In this document: positions 18,256 through 26,858 of the stretch, piece by piece
How positions within the stretch are numbered: the stretch's first letter is position 1
Layout: each line of letters begins with the position of its first letter
Program-made: the position numbers and the translations under genes
Notes under the pieces: model-generated
What the model was told of the DNA's origin: nothing
Databases searched by the model: none
Seen by the model: only the letters and a program-made list of their open reading frames with translations
From: a virus
Direction: 5' to 3' (one strand)
DNA length: 48,017 bases
Virus record (IMG/VR): IMGVR_UViG_3300037087_000068
Coordinates: 1-48,017 of that record

Positions 18256-19263
18256 TTAGACAGCGTAAGCGTACCAGACGCCGAGCATGAGAGGATCAAT
18301 GACTTTCCAGTCGTAGACCATCAGACCTCTCATGGCCTGACCAGCGGTTCTTTCCAGCTTCTCGAAGTAGTCCATCTGGGTAAGCTGGGCAACGTAGCAG
18401 GTCGCGTCGGTGTGGCCGTAGATGATCGGGTAGCAGGTCTGGCCGGTATCCGAGATCCCGGTGTAGAGGTTCGACGTGTATATGTCGAAGTCGTGGAGCT
18501 TGCCCATGTAGTCGGCAAACATGACCGAATCCTTACCGGACATACTGGTATCGGTGAGGTCGGACTGATTGATGAGGACTTTGAAAATGGCCGGCAGGAC
18601 GAGGAAACGACCGGACTTGTCCATGTTCTGTTCCTGACAGATGCCGGAGAGTTCGGCAATCTTCTTGACGATGTTGGTGTTACTCACGCCGACAGGAGCG
18701 CCAGTCGTGCCGAGGTTGAAGTGAGACGACTTGGCGCCGGCAGTCGCGCCTTTGTTCTGGGTCGAAGCGTCGGCATAGACGGAAGCCAGAAACTCGGCAT
18801 CCACGTATTCCTTGACCTTCTTGTCGGCATCTTCAACCTGCTTGTCAAGCTTGCCCTCGATGGTGTACTGCTTGAGGTCGATAACGTCTTCACCGAAGTA
18901 GAAGTAGTTGGCGCGGTTGACGGTCAGATCGACAAAGGTGGACTTCTGCCGGTCCATGATCATGTCGCCACCCTTCTGGTACTTCCGAATCTGAGTATCG
19001 GGGAGACGTTCAAAAGTGACCTTATCGCCCATCTCCTTGATACCGGAGCGGTCGGCATTGGTATTCGTAATTTGCGAAATGACCGAAGTGCTGTAGTGTT
19101 TCAGAATAAGTTCTTTCTGAAACAGGTTCGCAATGGCCTTTTCGTAGCCGACAGGGGCGCCGGGAGCGGCATCGACAGTTCCCATGAACACGGTGAGGGG
19201 CATACGGATAATGGCCCCGAAATTGAGGCACCCGGACAGGAATGCGAGAATATACTTAATCAT
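18256..19263 (-). CDS. Major capsid protein (HK97-fold)
   Basis: 335 residues if started at the ATG at 19261-19263, which has AAGGAG at good spacing; a longer in-frame start exists but lacks a ribosome site. The body has features of podovirus major capsid proteins: GDKVTFERLPDTQ (E-loop region), VDLTVNRANYFYFGEDVIDL, KSGRFLVLPAIFKVLI and the C-terminal VYDWKVIDPLMLGVWYAYAV. It follows the scaffold gene, the standard order. Unusually, the first 35 residues (MIKYILAFLSGCLNFGAI...) look like a hydrophobic signal segment ahead of the expected capsid N-terminus. Confidence 0.75.
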   Translation of the reverse strand: MIKYILAFLSGCLNFGAIIRMPLTVFMGTVDAAPGAPVGYEKAIANLFQKELILKHYSTSVISQITNTNADRSGIKEMGDKVTFERLPDTQIRKYQKGGDMIMDRQKSTFVDLTVNRANYFYFGEDVIDLKQYTIEGKLDKQVEDADKKVKEYVDAEFLASVYADASTQNKGATAGAKSSHFNLGTTGAPVGVSNTNIVKKIAELSGICQEQNMDKSGRFLVLPAIFKVLINQSDLTDTSMSGKDSVMFADYMGKLHDFDIYTSNLYTGISDTGQTCYPIIYGHTDATCYVAQLTQMDYFEKLERTAGQAMRGLMVYDWKVIDPLMLGVWYAYAV

Positions 19264-19280
19264 CTGATTTCTCCTTTTGG

Positions 19281-20336
19281 TTAGCGGCCCCAAGCAATGC
19301 GGCCTTCAAGTGCCGCAGTCTTGTACTTCTCGCTTAGAGCCAGTCTTTCGGTTAATGTTCCCCGGAAAGTCTTGCGAGCAATGGAGTCGTTGAAGGCGTT
19401 CCATTCGCTTTCCAGGATGGTTTCTTTCTTGTTGGTCGGGTCTTTCGTACCGGAACTGGTTTTACCCGGTTCAAGATACTCTTCGGCCTTCTCGGAAGGT
19501 TTCGGTTTCGGGTCGAGCGGTGGATCGGACGGTTTCAGTTCGAGTCCGGCAAACTTCCTTGCTTCGTCGCAAATCTGCTTGACGGTTTCAATGTCGCCTT
19601 TCCTGTAAGCATCGTTGAGGTCGTCACAATTCGACCGGCCACGGTAGGAATGATGTAAAAACTCCGTGACTTTGGGATTCTGGTCGGCAAACTTTTTCCC
19701 AGCCGTTCCCATCATCGGAGTCCAGTCAGGGACGGCAGCAATGACGGTTTGATGATACTTTTCCGCCGCTGTTTGAGCCGCAACCGTTTTCAGCGTTTCC
19801 GTCTCGCCTTTAACCTTTTCCAGTTCGCCGGTCGAACCGGTGACTTTCTCTTTCATGTCGGCAATTTCTGTTTCCAGAGCCTTCATTCGGTCGCGGTCGG
19901 CTTTACGCAGTTTCGCGGCCTTTTCACCGATTTCAGCAACGTCAATCTCGTAGGCGTCATCGGGTTCAGGAATAACAGGTTCAGGCTTGGCTTTCAATGC
20001 AGCCAGTTCTTCCCGGAGGGTCTTAATCTCCGCACCCTGAGTCTTGAGCAAACCGTCTGCTGATGCCCATTTCTGCTGCCATGACTGGTCGTTTCCTTCC
20101 GCAACCATGCGCTTCAGACCGGCAATCTCTGCTTTCAGTGCTTCAACTTCAGTCGGTGTAGAATCAGCCGGAGGGAGTGCCGCAATCCTTGCCGTCTCTT
20201 CCTCTGCCAAACGCTTTTCTTCTGATTCCTCTTCAGGAGTCTTAGCGGGAGGTTCAGGATTTGCCGCCAATTCAAGCAGCTTCCTTGCCTCTTCAGCTTC
20301 TTTCTCCATCGCAATCATTTGTGATGTTTTCTTCAT
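19281..20336 (-). CDS. Scaffolding protein
   Basis: 351 residues, highly charged with long coiled coils at about residues 10-60 (EAEEARKLLELAANPEPPAK), 85-125 and 140-200 (KALETEIADMKEKVTGSTGE), Pro-rich breaks, and a C-terminal domain that includes WNAFNDSIARKTFRGTLTER. Located between portal-side genes and the major capsid gene, the classic place for the assembly scaffold that is lost before maturation. A charged C-terminal helical part would bind capsid protein. Confidence 0.75.
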   Translation of the reverse strand: MKKTSQMIAMEKEAEEARKLLELAANPEPPAKTPEEESEEKRLAEEETARIAALPPADSTPTEVEALKAEIAGLKRMVAEGNDQSWQQKWASADGLLKTQGAEIKTLREELAALKAKPEPVIPEPDDAYEIDVAEIGEKAAKLRKADRDRMKALETEIADMKEKVTGSTGELEKVKGETETLKTVAAQTAAEKYHQTVIAAVPDWTPMMGTAGKKFADQNPKVTEFLHHSYRGRSNCDDLNDAYRKGDIETVKQICDEARKFAGLELKPSDPPLDPKPKPSEKAEEYLEPGKTSSGTKDPTNKKETILESEWNAFNDSIARKTFRGTLTERLALSEKYKTAALEGRIAWGR

Positions 20337-20402
20337 GTGCCACCATTGGCCCCGTTGCCGGTCGGCCCCTTACTTTGATTGCCCCGTTAGACGGTAGGCT
20401 GT

Positions 20403-20642
20403 TTATCGTCCTCTACTCTGTAATTTTCGTGCGTGGTCAAGATGCTTGCGCGGTTCGTTCAAACGGTCGGTTATGTCCATGAGCGCCAAAACGTACCCTT
20501 GCGCTGGTTCAGTCTTAGGAGAAACAAGCGTCGGTAATTCTCGTTGCCGCTTCGCCAGAAGATCATCAAAATAATCAGTCAAAACCTGAAATTCATCAGG
20601 AGATTGTTGCTGTAAATGTACAATCGCGTCGTTGACGGTCAT
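20403..20642 (-). CDS. Small head-operon protein, 79 aa
   Basis: Helical, charged protein (MTVNDAIVHLQQQSPDEFQV, TDYFDDLLAKRQRELPTLVS). Overlaps the ParB-like gene by one base. Unrecognised. Its position between portal and scaffold suggests a role in head assembly or in regulating the neighbouring gene. Confidence 0.5.
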   Translation of the reverse strand: MTVNDAIVHLQQQSPDEFQVLTDYFDDLLAKRQRELPTLVSPKTEPAQGYVLALMDITDRLNEPRKHLDHARKLQSRGR

Positions 20643-21001
20643 CAGTCCTCTCTCTTACCATCGTATGTCGGCAGTTCTTTGAACCTTACCGCCTTGATGG
20701 TTTTCTCACCGGTGACGAGAGCTTTCACAACTCTATGCCAGCCATCCATAATGAAGCCGTTCGGATCGAGCAATATCGGGTATTCCAGCGAAGTCTCGTT
20801 TACCCTTTTGACATGCTCTGCAATGTCTCTTGCGGTTCTGGATTCGGGAAAGACCTTTTCGCCAATAAAGATGCCAGCAAGAGGTATTTCAAAAATCGGC
20901 AGACCTTTGGAATGCTCAATCAGCCGAGTCACGGAATAATAGTAACCGTCTTGATCGGTGTACCTGCCATCCGATAATCCATTATTCTTGATTTTAAGCA
21001 T
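20642..21001 (-). CDS. ParB/sulfiredoxin-fold domain protein
   Basis: About 119 residues from the ATG at 20999-21001. The C-terminal half has PILLDPNGFIMDGWHRVVKA, with the ParB-like 'D-G-x-H-R' loop (DGWHR) that in ParB and Srx proteins binds a nucleotide phosphate. Family members are CTPases, nucleases or ADP-ribosyl-type enzymes. It overlaps the portal gene stop by 8 bp. A longer start at 21025 adds MVSRWRII but has no better ribosome site. Role in a virion operon is unknown. Confidence 0.6.
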   Translation of the reverse strand: MLKIKNNGLSDGRYTDQDGYYYSVTRLIEHSKGLPIFEIPLAGIFIGEKVFPESRTARDIAEHVKRVNETSLEYPILLDPNGFIMDGWHRVVKALVTGEKTIKAVRFKELPTYDGKRED

Positions 21002-23048
21002 GATAATCCGCCATCGGCTTACCACTGGTATCCGTTGCCGCAGGCTTGGGAGTCATGGCACTTTCCGCCCCGGCTTGCCCTATCTGTTGTGGACTTGGAG
21101 GCGTCAAAGACTCTACCAGACCTTCAATCTTGTCGTAATTCGGAATAGCCTGCCTTACGTCCCAACCAAAGGACTTGATAATGTCCTTGCTCATATAAGC
21201 CAAGCCTTTCAGACCGTGAATCGCCATGCCTATCTGACCTTGAGCGCCCTTGATGTACTCCATCTGCCGCGCTATGACGTTTTCCTTAATCAACTGCGAC
21301 GTGATGCCCCGTGCGACAAGCTTGAGCCCGGCCTTGCCTTCCATATCGTCAAACATCATGATCGACCGGAAGACTCGTTTAACCTTGTTGATTTGAATGT
21401 CAAGATCGACATTGGCGACCACGACTTTAAGATTTCGGGACTCAGCCGAGGCAATCATTGCCAGCCCTGAAGCGGTTCTTCCCCCGCCCTGAGTCAAGGA
21501 AGATCCCTGACCGAAAGAAGGGACGATAATCGCGTCAAGTTCCAACTTCGCTTTTTCGTACAGCTTCCATAATTCAGAACCGAGAAGATTTGCCTGGATG
21601 TACTGAACCGCCTTACCCTCATTCATCCCGCGTGACGTCGTTACCCACGTCTTACCCGGCCACCTGTCGGGAGTCTCGTCTTCAGCAAGTCGGTCTTCAT
21701 TGACTTCCGCCATCGGGCCGGCTGACTCGGAGATGTTCCGGTTCAAATGCCGGATGATGTTCAGACAGTGATCTTCGATTTCCGCGCCGAGTTCGGCAGG
21801 AGCGACACCCCAGACTGAATCATTTGACTTTAAGAAGCTCGTACCGTCATAGGGAATCTCACCAAGAGGGTCGGGATTGATAACCGCCCTCCAAACATCA
21901 TTACCCACGACTTTGATGTTGCAGGGATACGATATGTCTGGGTCGGGAACCTTGTCTTTGCTCATGCCCCAATCGAGAAGCATCTGACCGGGTATCGGCG
22001 CCCAAACGTCCAGAGAATCAATCGTCTCAGACTGAGCGTCCGAATAGCCGACACTGGTTTGCTTTTCAAGGGCGTAGCGTTGCGGTGAAGTCTGGGTTGT
22101 CTCGGAATGACCATTCCTGCCGTACTTCCGCAGAATCTCCTTAATTACGTCATCCTTATACCCTTTGTTGCCGATCATCTTCTGAAGGTCTACCGGCTTG
22201 TAATGCTCCACTTCCACAAACGGGCCATCCTGCCAGTTTCGCGCCCCGGCACTCGGAAAAGCGTCAAAGGGGGAGACGCGGTAGAATCTACGAATCAGCT
22301 TATCCTCAAGCGTGGCGTTGCCTTCATCGTCAAAACCGATTTCTACCTTTTCCTTACGCAGTATCGGCCCTTTCATGCAACAGGCTTTCAACTCGGAAAT
22401 GTCGTTGATGCACTCGCGGAGGGCTTCATAATAACCGCCTTCCTGAAGAATCTCGTCAATTTTGGATTCCATATCGGTACAGCGGATTTCTTCTTTGTTG
22501 GCAATCTTGCTTTCGATGTCGGATTTGATCTGGTCGTGATACTTCTCCACTACCGACTTGAGGGCTTCGTAAGGGACAGGCTGACCGGTCTGTTGAGACT
22601 GAGCAAGCATCTGTTGCGCGTCAGGCAGCATCATGGCCGTGCTTTCGACCGTCACTTGAATATCCTGTAAATGCTTGTCGCTCAATTCAGGAACTTTACT
22701 CGGTATAACGTCCCATGTTCGCTCTTGAAACTGGTTATAGACCTCTCCCAGCCACCCGGAAACGTCTCTTGACTTTCTTGAACAAAGTCTCCAGAAGATT
22801 GCAGGCATACCCGCAGACTTCAGAGCCGCGAGCAAGTCAGGAGGATATTCGCCGGCCAGCCTTCGTCTCAGACTGATAAGGTCTTCTTCAACGTCCAGTT
22901 TCGCCCGTTTGTTGGCATCGAAAATACTCCGGGCGTACTGAGCAAGACTTTGCGGAGCGGCTTCTGCCAACTCACGTTCGGCAAGAATAGCGGCGTCTTT
23001 CTGCCTGAAGACTTCATCAGCGGGTATGAATTTAGCCGGTCCTGACAT
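20994..23048 (-). CDS. Portal protein
   Basis: 684 residues started at ATG 23046-23048 (AGGAG five bases upstream); the longer in-frame extension (to 23111) runs through a terminator and is rejected. The protein has the arrangement of podovirus portals: an N-terminal helical region, a beta-rich wing with RFYRVSPFDAFPSAGARNWQ, and the crown/barrel with SRGMNEGKAVQYIQANLLGS, LELDAIIVPSFGQGSSLTQG and GGGRTASGLAMIASAESRNL, followed by long helices. The portal forms the dodecameric DNA channel at one vertex. It sits between terL and scaffold genes as expected. Confidence 0.75.
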   Translation of the reverse strand: MSGPAKFIPADEVFRQKDAAILAERELAEAAPQSLAQYARSIFDANKRAKLDVEEDLISLRRRLAGEYPPDLLAALKSAGMPAIFWRLCSRKSRDVSGWLGEVYNQFQERTWDVIPSKVPELSDKHLQDIQVTVESTAMMLPDAQQMLAQSQQTGQPVPYEALKSVVEKYHDQIKSDIESKIANKEEIRCTDMESKIDEILQEGGYYEALRECINDISELKACCMKGPILRKEKVEIGFDDEGNATLEDKLIRRFYRVSPFDAFPSAGARNWQDGPFVEVEHYKPVDLQKMIGNKGYKDDVIKEILRKYGRNGHSETTQTSPQRYALEKQTSVGYSDAQSETIDSLDVWAPIPGQMLLDWGMSKDKVPDPDISYPCNIKVVGNDVWRAVINPDPLGEIPYDGTSFLKSNDSVWGVAPAELGAEIEDHCLNIIRHLNRNISESAGPMAEVNEDRLAEDETPDRWPGKTWVTTSRGMNEGKAVQYIQANLLGSELWKLYEKAKLELDAIIVPSFGQGSSLTQGGGRTASGLAMIASAESRNLKVVVANVDLDIQINKVKRVFRSIMMFDDMEGKAGLKLVARGITSQLIKENVIARQMEYIKGAQGQIGMAIHGLKGLAYMSKDIIKSFGWDVRQAIPNYDKIEGLVESLTPPSPQQIGQAGAESAMTPKPAATDTSGKPMADYHA

Positions 23049-23064
23049 CTTTGCTCCTGAAACG

Positions 23065-23108
23065 AAAAAAGCCGGAATCAACATCGCTATGATGTCAGAT
23101 TCCGGCTT
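23065..23108 (-). terminator. Rho-independent terminator upstream of portal gene
   Basis: Perfect 11-bp stem (23069-23079 with 23098-23108, arms AAGCCGGAATC and GATTCCGGCTT), with a secondary ACATC/GATGT pairing in the loop, and six T's on the minus strand. It lies 17 bp upstream of the portal start, so transcripts from terL may be attenuated here. Confidence 0.7.
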
Positions 23109-23223
23109 CAATTTACGCCCGAACAGACGGATTGAAAGTACGGGGTTACTGTTTAATTTTGGAATCCAGGTCCGCGTCCAGCTTCGTCACGGTGAGTTGA
23201 ATCTACCGGACGCAGCCCCGAAT

Positions 23224-23379
23224 CTAGTAATCTGTCTGTATCTGAAGTCTGCCTATCGTCAATTCGGCAGTCACATGAATAACGACTTGCCCTTGTCGGC
23301 TGGGCATAATATTAAGCCTTTTCAACAAAGAAGCAAGCAAATTCTTCTCTTCTTTGTTCAGCGGTTCAGGTCGTGGCAT
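23224..23379 (-). CDS. Small hypothetical protein, 51 aa
   Basis: ATG at 23377-23379 preceded by AGGTGG seven bases away. Sequence MPRPEPLNKEEKNLLASLLK then a beta-type tail ending LQIQTDY. Highly charged N-terminal helix. Its start overlaps the preceding small gene by 14 bp. Unknown function. The 110 bp between its stop and the terminator contain no other convincing ORF. Confidence 0.5.
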   Translation of the reverse strand: MPRPEPLNKEEKNLLASLLKRLNIMPSRQGQVVIHVTAELTIGRLQIQTDY

Positions 23380-23523
23380 ATTGAAACCACCTTTGGCATG
23401 TCTCGCACTTGAAGAGACGGAATTTCTCTATCTCAAATCCGGTCGGTCGTTGAATATGAAAAGGGACTTTCAGGTGATTGCATTTTCTCATGAATTGCGC
23501 CATGTCGTCATGCAAGTTTCCCA
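23366..23523 (-). CDS. Small zinc-finger-like protein, about 52 aa
   Basis: Reading from the ATG at 23521-23523 gives a basic protein whose CNH, FH and FKCETC residues can form a C-H-H-C-C type zinc ribbon. An upstream start at 23569 would add a further CNMRC, but that start lies before a hairpin terminator. There is no clear ribosome site, so the start is uncertain. Function unknown. Confidence 0.45.
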
Positions 23524-23529
23524 TTAAAA

Positions 23530-23557
23530 AGATGCCCTCACTTTCATAAGGGCATCT
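23530..23557 (-). terminator. Rho-independent terminator, minus strand
   Basis: 9-bp stem AGATGCCCT / AGGGCATCT (23530-23538 with 23549-23557) followed on the minus strand by T's opposite 23525-23530. It lies after the Ala/Pro-rich gene. Confidence 0.65.
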
Positions 23558-23595
23558 CATGTTACACATTAACTGTCAAGACATTTTTTTAAGCA

Positions 23596-24255
23596 TTAAT
23601 AATTAAAAACATGCTTGACCTCTCCACCGATCTTCAGCGCGAACGCCCTCACGCCGTCTTCGATGGTCACAGCTTCCCCATAAACCTTCTTGCCGAGTGC
23701 CAGCACTTCCGTTTTCAGGAGGTTAAAATCAGCTTTTACAGCATCCTCTTCCAGAGCCAGAACGTCGTCGGCGGTAATGGCGGGGGGAGTATCGGCAGGA
23801 GCGGCAACGGGATCAGCATCCGGTGCAGGAGCATCAACCGCGCCAGCTTCAGGAGCAGGGGCATCAACAGGGGGAGCCGTGGCAATGTCCTGAGATGCTT
23901 CGGCAGGAGCCGGGGTTCCAGGCAACGGCGCGGCATCGGTAGGAGCGGCACTCGCAGGTTCGACAGTGGCCGGTTGAGCCGGGGCATCGGCGGCAGGGCT
24001 TGCGGCCTCGACAACGGCATCAGGAGCGGGAGCTTCTTCATCATTAATGTCAACAATCGCTGTGTCAGGACTTGTTGCCGCCGTCTCAATCGCGGGAGTC
24101 TCTTCGACAGGCCCAGCACTGACATTGCCCGGACCAGCATCGTAGGCTACCACTTCGGCCAGTTCCGTATTGAGCTCAACAATTCTCGCTTCGTCGGCCA
24201 AATCTTCGGCGGTTACTGCATCCAGTTCTGCTTGAATCTCTGATTGACTTCTCAT
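23596..24255 (-). CDS. Ala/Pro-rich protein, 219 aa
   Basis: Started at the ATG at 24253-24255 with AAGGAGAT. Three parts: a short N-terminal acidic helix (SEIQAELDAVTAEDLADEAR), a 120-residue low-complexity linker made almost only of Ala, Pro, Asp and Glu, and a folded C-terminal part (KADFNLLKTEVLALGKKVYG, FALKIGGEVKHVFNY). Looks like two small domains joined by a flexible tether. Position next to acb2 and terL does not tell its role. Confidence 0.55.
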   Translation of the reverse strand: MRSQSEIQAELDAVTAEDLADEARIVELNTELAEVVAYDAGPGNVSAGPVEETPAIETAATSPDTAIVDINDEEAPAPDAVVEAASPAADAPAQPATVEPASAAPTDAAPLPGTPAPAEASQDIATAPPVDAPAPEAGAVDAPAPDADPVAAPADTPPAITADDVLALEEDAVKADFNLLKTEVLALGKKVYGEAVTIEDGVRAFALKIGGEVKHVFNY

Positions 24256-24281
24256 GATGTTATCTCCTTTTTTTGGGTAGA

Positions 24282-24494
24282 CTACTCGTTTCTTGCTATG
24301 GAAGCGTTTGCCCACATGGAACACTCTTCCAAATTGGTGATAGCAAGTGACTTCTCACGGCTGTCAGGGCAAAGCTCGTTGACAAGTTCCGCTAACTCTT
24401 TGGCCTTGTCACGAATGGCCGTGTACTTCTCCGGTTGACCGGGCTTTGGCGCATGATACCTGAATCTGTTGTCGAGGTCGGATTGTGCGATCAT
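24282..24494 (-). CDS. acb2: Acb2-type anti-CBASS cyclic nucleotide sponge
   Basis: 70 residues from the ATG at 24492-24494, with GGAGGG upstream. The protein has the pattern of the Acb2/Tad1-hairpin family: DLDNRFRYHAPKPGQPEKY, then AKELAELVNELCPDSREKSL and a C-terminal LEECSMWANASIARNE. Family members form hexamers that bind and hide cyclic di- and trinucleotide second messengers, blocking CBASS (and in some cases other cyclic-nucleotide) defences. The gene is directly downstream of a small gene next to terL. Length matches the family. The longer 104-residue frame runs into upstream coding and is not used. Confidence 0.8.
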   Translation of the reverse strand: MIAQSDLDNRFRYHAPKPGQPEKYTAIRDKAKELAELVNELCPDSREKSLAITNLEECSMWANASIARNE

Positions 24495-24516
24495 CGTTAC
24501 CCTCCTTTTGGTTGTG

Positions 24517-24870
24517 CTACACAATAATTGACGCTTCCGGCATCTTGAAATAATAATCAAGAAGCTCATTAGTAATATCGGCCACAAACGGCGCAATAAC
24601 TTCCTGATTAACCTTGCCGAGTTCCATGACCATCTTCTTTTCCAGCTTGATTTGTTCTCCTGTCGCCGGTCGATTGACTACCGCGAAAAGGATATACTGA
24701 CCATCTGAAACCCGATGCGTCCCGATCCCGCGCAATTCCAACGAGACAAGTTGCAGCCTTGCGCTCAACCTTTTGCCGACTTCATTGGAAAACTCGTTGA
24801 GATACCTGACATCTTCATCGGTATAGTTGACCCTCTCGTATCCCGGCTTGCCTCGTTTATCTGCGTCCAT
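24517..24870 (-). CDS. Hypothetical protein, 117 aa
   Basis: Started at ATG 24868-24870 with GGAGG. Acidic/basic helical-beta protein containing LQLVSLELRGIGTHRVSDGQ and YILFAVVNRPATGEQIKLEK. Overlaps the terL 3' end by 14 bp, so probably translated from the same mRNA. No motif recognised. Confidence 0.5.
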   Translation of the reverse strand: MDADKRGKPGYERVNYTDEDVRYLNEFSNEVGKRLSARLQLVSLELRGIGTHRVSDGQYILFAVVNRPATGEQIKLEKKMVMELGKVNQEVIAPFVADITNELLDYYFKMPEASIIV

Positions 24871-26551
24871 TGTTGCCTCCAAATGCGCTCATATCTGGTT
24901 TTTTTCGTTCCTTGATGAACTTCCCTGACTTGTTACCACGCCCCGCCATCATCGACAATCCACATGCAAGCGAGCGCATTGCCGCCTCACCGTGACTGTT
25001 TTCATCGTGCCGAGGTGTATCCTTCCATTTCCCCATGCGGTCGTTGTAATCTTTCCTGAAGTTCTCAAGGGCTTTTATTCCAGGAGCGCAGTTCACTTCG
25101 TCAATCCAGCAGGTCGGAAGGAAGTTCCTGACCTCTTGAATCGAAGTCAGAATGTTTTGAGTACGCGGCACGACAATGATGTTTCTCAGCCCTAAATCGC
25201 CAAGCATGGACTGATAAGACTCGATCTGGGCGTTCTGCCGGCGCGTACCACCATCATGAGGTAAGTAATGCGTTCCCCATACGTGATAACCGAGATTCTG
25301 CATGTACTGGACGTAATATTCCAGACCTTCCCCGTAATCCTCGAAATAATGAATCAGCCTATTTTCTGAACGGATCTTCTGATGGAACCAAATCGCGGTA
25401 TAGTCGTCAAGCCCGAAGTCGAATCCAGTGTTGACCGGGAATCCGGGCTCGTATGATACGCGGCATATCCGGCTTTCCTTCTGGCTCCTGAGAAATGTAA
25501 ATTGCACCCGGTAGTAGCACCCTTCTGCGGTATTCTTGAATGCCTCTTCCGGAGTGGCAGGAAACTCACTCAGCATATTGTCTTTTTGCTGTTGTTTCTT
25601 TTGCGCGTACCACGCCTTTTGTTCAGGACTCAGTTTCCCGTCAGGCATCGGCATGATTATCCCGGCATTAGAAAGCTCCCTGATTTTCGGTTCGATCTCC
25701 GCAAAATATTCTTCATCTTCTTTCGTCAACACGACCGAATCAGCCGGCAAGACGTTGCTATGCTTGCAGTACCAGCCAAGAAAGAAGAACTTAAACTGCA
25801 AGGCATTCAATTTCGTATGCGTCATGGCGAGTTTCATCGACTCCTGACAATAATCGTAAAAGTACCCGTCACTACCCTTTCCAGTTGCTTCGATAAAGAC
25901 GAACTGACCAACGGCGACAGTGTTCAAGGCACCCGCAACGATCTCTTGAGCCTTGTCGGGTCTGGTCGCGCAGACCTCCCCGAACTCCGAGACATGCAAA
26001 TAGTTCAATGTTCCAGAGCGCATTGAACAATCGACGTAAAATGTTGAGCCACTGGAAAATTTCATTAAATCGTTGCGGTCTGAAATCAATTTTCGTTCCG
26101 CTTTAATCTCAGGAGGGAGGTTGTCATAAGCAAACTTGACTTTAGAATCGAAGAAAAATCGCGCATACCCTTCCGTCTGAGCGATAATCCCACAGGTCAC
26201 GTTATCCTGAAACATACAGATGTCCAGAAACAGGATGCAGAGGAAAGTCGTCACGCCATGCTGCCGGGACTTGAGAATCAGGTTGAGATAGTGAGTATTA
26301 TCGAAAAGGTACTTCTGTTGCGGATTTGGGCGGAATACTTCGATATGACCTTCATCATTTTTAATTTTGTAGATGTTACAGAGGCGGAACCATCGCTTAC
26401 CCATCAACAGGACATAGGCCAACTGTTCGTCGGTAATCTTCTTGGCGCCGGGCGGAAGTAGACCCCGCTTTTCCTTCATAATCTCAGGAGTGATCCCGTA
26501 TTCCAGCAACAATTCCGGCGAAATTTTAACGCCTATGCTCTCCGCATTCAT
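24857..26551 (-). CDS. terL: Terminase large subunit
   Basis: 564 residues from the ATG at 26549-26551, which overlaps the upstream stop as ATGA with GGAG six bases before. The ATPase domain has KSRQHGVTT (residues about 94-102; variant Walker A with the adenine-binding SRQ) and LHVSEFGEV (Walker B with catalytic Glu). The nuclease domain has GFDFGLDDYTAIWF with its metal-binding Asp, and THYLPHDGGTRRQN and DENSHGEAAMRSLA near the C-terminus. It powers DNA packaging into the prohead at the portal. An ATG four codons upstream is possible but less well placed. Confidence 0.85.
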   Translation of the reverse strand: MNAESIGVKISPELLLEYGITPEIMKEKRGLLPPGAKKITDEQLAYVLLMGKRWFRLCNIYKIKNDEGHIEVFRPNPQQKYLFDNTHYLNLILKSRQHGVTTFLCILFLDICMFQDNVTCGIIAQTEGYARFFFDSKVKFAYDNLPPEIKAERKLISDRNDLMKFSSGSTFYVDCSMRSGTLNYLHVSEFGEVCATRPDKAQEIVAGALNTVAVGQFVFIEATGKGSDGYFYDYCQESMKLAMTHTKLNALQFKFFFLGWYCKHSNVLPADSVVLTKEDEEYFAEIEPKIRELSNAGIIMPMPDGKLSPEQKAWYAQKKQQQKDNMLSEFPATPEEAFKNTAEGCYYRVQFTFLRSQKESRICRVSYEPGFPVNTGFDFGLDDYTAIWFHQKIRSENRLIHYFEDYGEGLEYYVQYMQNLGYHVWGTHYLPHDGGTRRQNAQIESYQSMLGDLGLRNIIVVPRTQNILTSIQEVRNFLPTCWIDEVNCAPGIKALENFRKDYNDRMGKWKDTPRHDENSHGEAAMRSLACGLSMMAGRGNKSGKFIKERKKPDMSAFGGNNGRR

Positions 26552-26673
26552 TGCCTGCTCCATTTATCCCACATTGCCTGCGCCCTCTTCTCGCATTCTT
26601 CCCGCGAAAGCTCTTGATGGTCAGCCCAGATGATTGCGGCTCTTTCGGCTATCCAACATTCAGAATCATTCAT
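26548..26673 (-). CDS. Small protein upstream of terL, 41 aa
   Basis: MNDSECWIAERAAIIWADHQ followed by ELSREECEKRAQAMWDKWSRQ: an acidic, helical protein whose stop overlaps the terL ATG (ATGA). It resembles short proteins found with phage and plasmid genes and is too short to be a full small terminase. The start is only about 10 bp downstream of the predicted late promoter, so the leader would be very short. Confidence 0.5.
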   Translation of the reverse strand: MNDSECWIAERAAIIWADHQELSREECEKRAQAMWDKWSRQ

Positions 26674-26681
26674 AATCACGG

Positions 26682-26710
26682 TTTATCCCCGAATTTCGCA
26701 CCTATGTCAA
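26682..26710 (-). promoter_or_regulatory. Predicted sigma70-type promoter for the packaging/late operon
   Basis: Minus-strand TTGACA (26705-26710) and GATAAA (26682-26687) are spaced by 17 bp. It lies just upstream of the 41-residue gene and terL. The -35 is perfect, the -10 four of six. Confidence 0.5.
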
Positions 26711-26714
26711 GCAT

Positions 26715-26858
26715 TTAAAACCTGCTTGGCATGTCTTGATTGTTCCAGTAATTTCCACTTCGCTTCATATTATGGAACGGTGGCCGGCGTAATTCCTTCA
26801 CGCAAGCGGGGCAGTAGAACGTATGGGCGGGCTGGCCGCAGCGAGGGCAGATTCTCAT
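26715..26858 (-). CDS. Small zinc-ribbon protein, 47 aa
   Basis: CPRC and CPAC (MRICPRCGQPAHTFYCPACV) make a compact zinc ribbon followed by a basic tail. The start overlaps the stop of the preceding gene (ATGA). One of many short zinc-binding proteins in this genome. Confidence 0.55.
   Translation of the reverse strand: MRICPRCGQPAHTFYCPACVKELRRPPFHNMKRSGNYWNNQDMPSRF

Noticed and set aside
23014-23030. CTGATGA on the minus strand inside the portal gene as a second hammerhead
   Set aside because: There is no stem II before the following GAAA and no stem III; it is coding sequence.
26548-26673. Calling the 41-residue protein the small terminase
   Set aside because: Too short for an HTH plus oligomer core; only position supports it.
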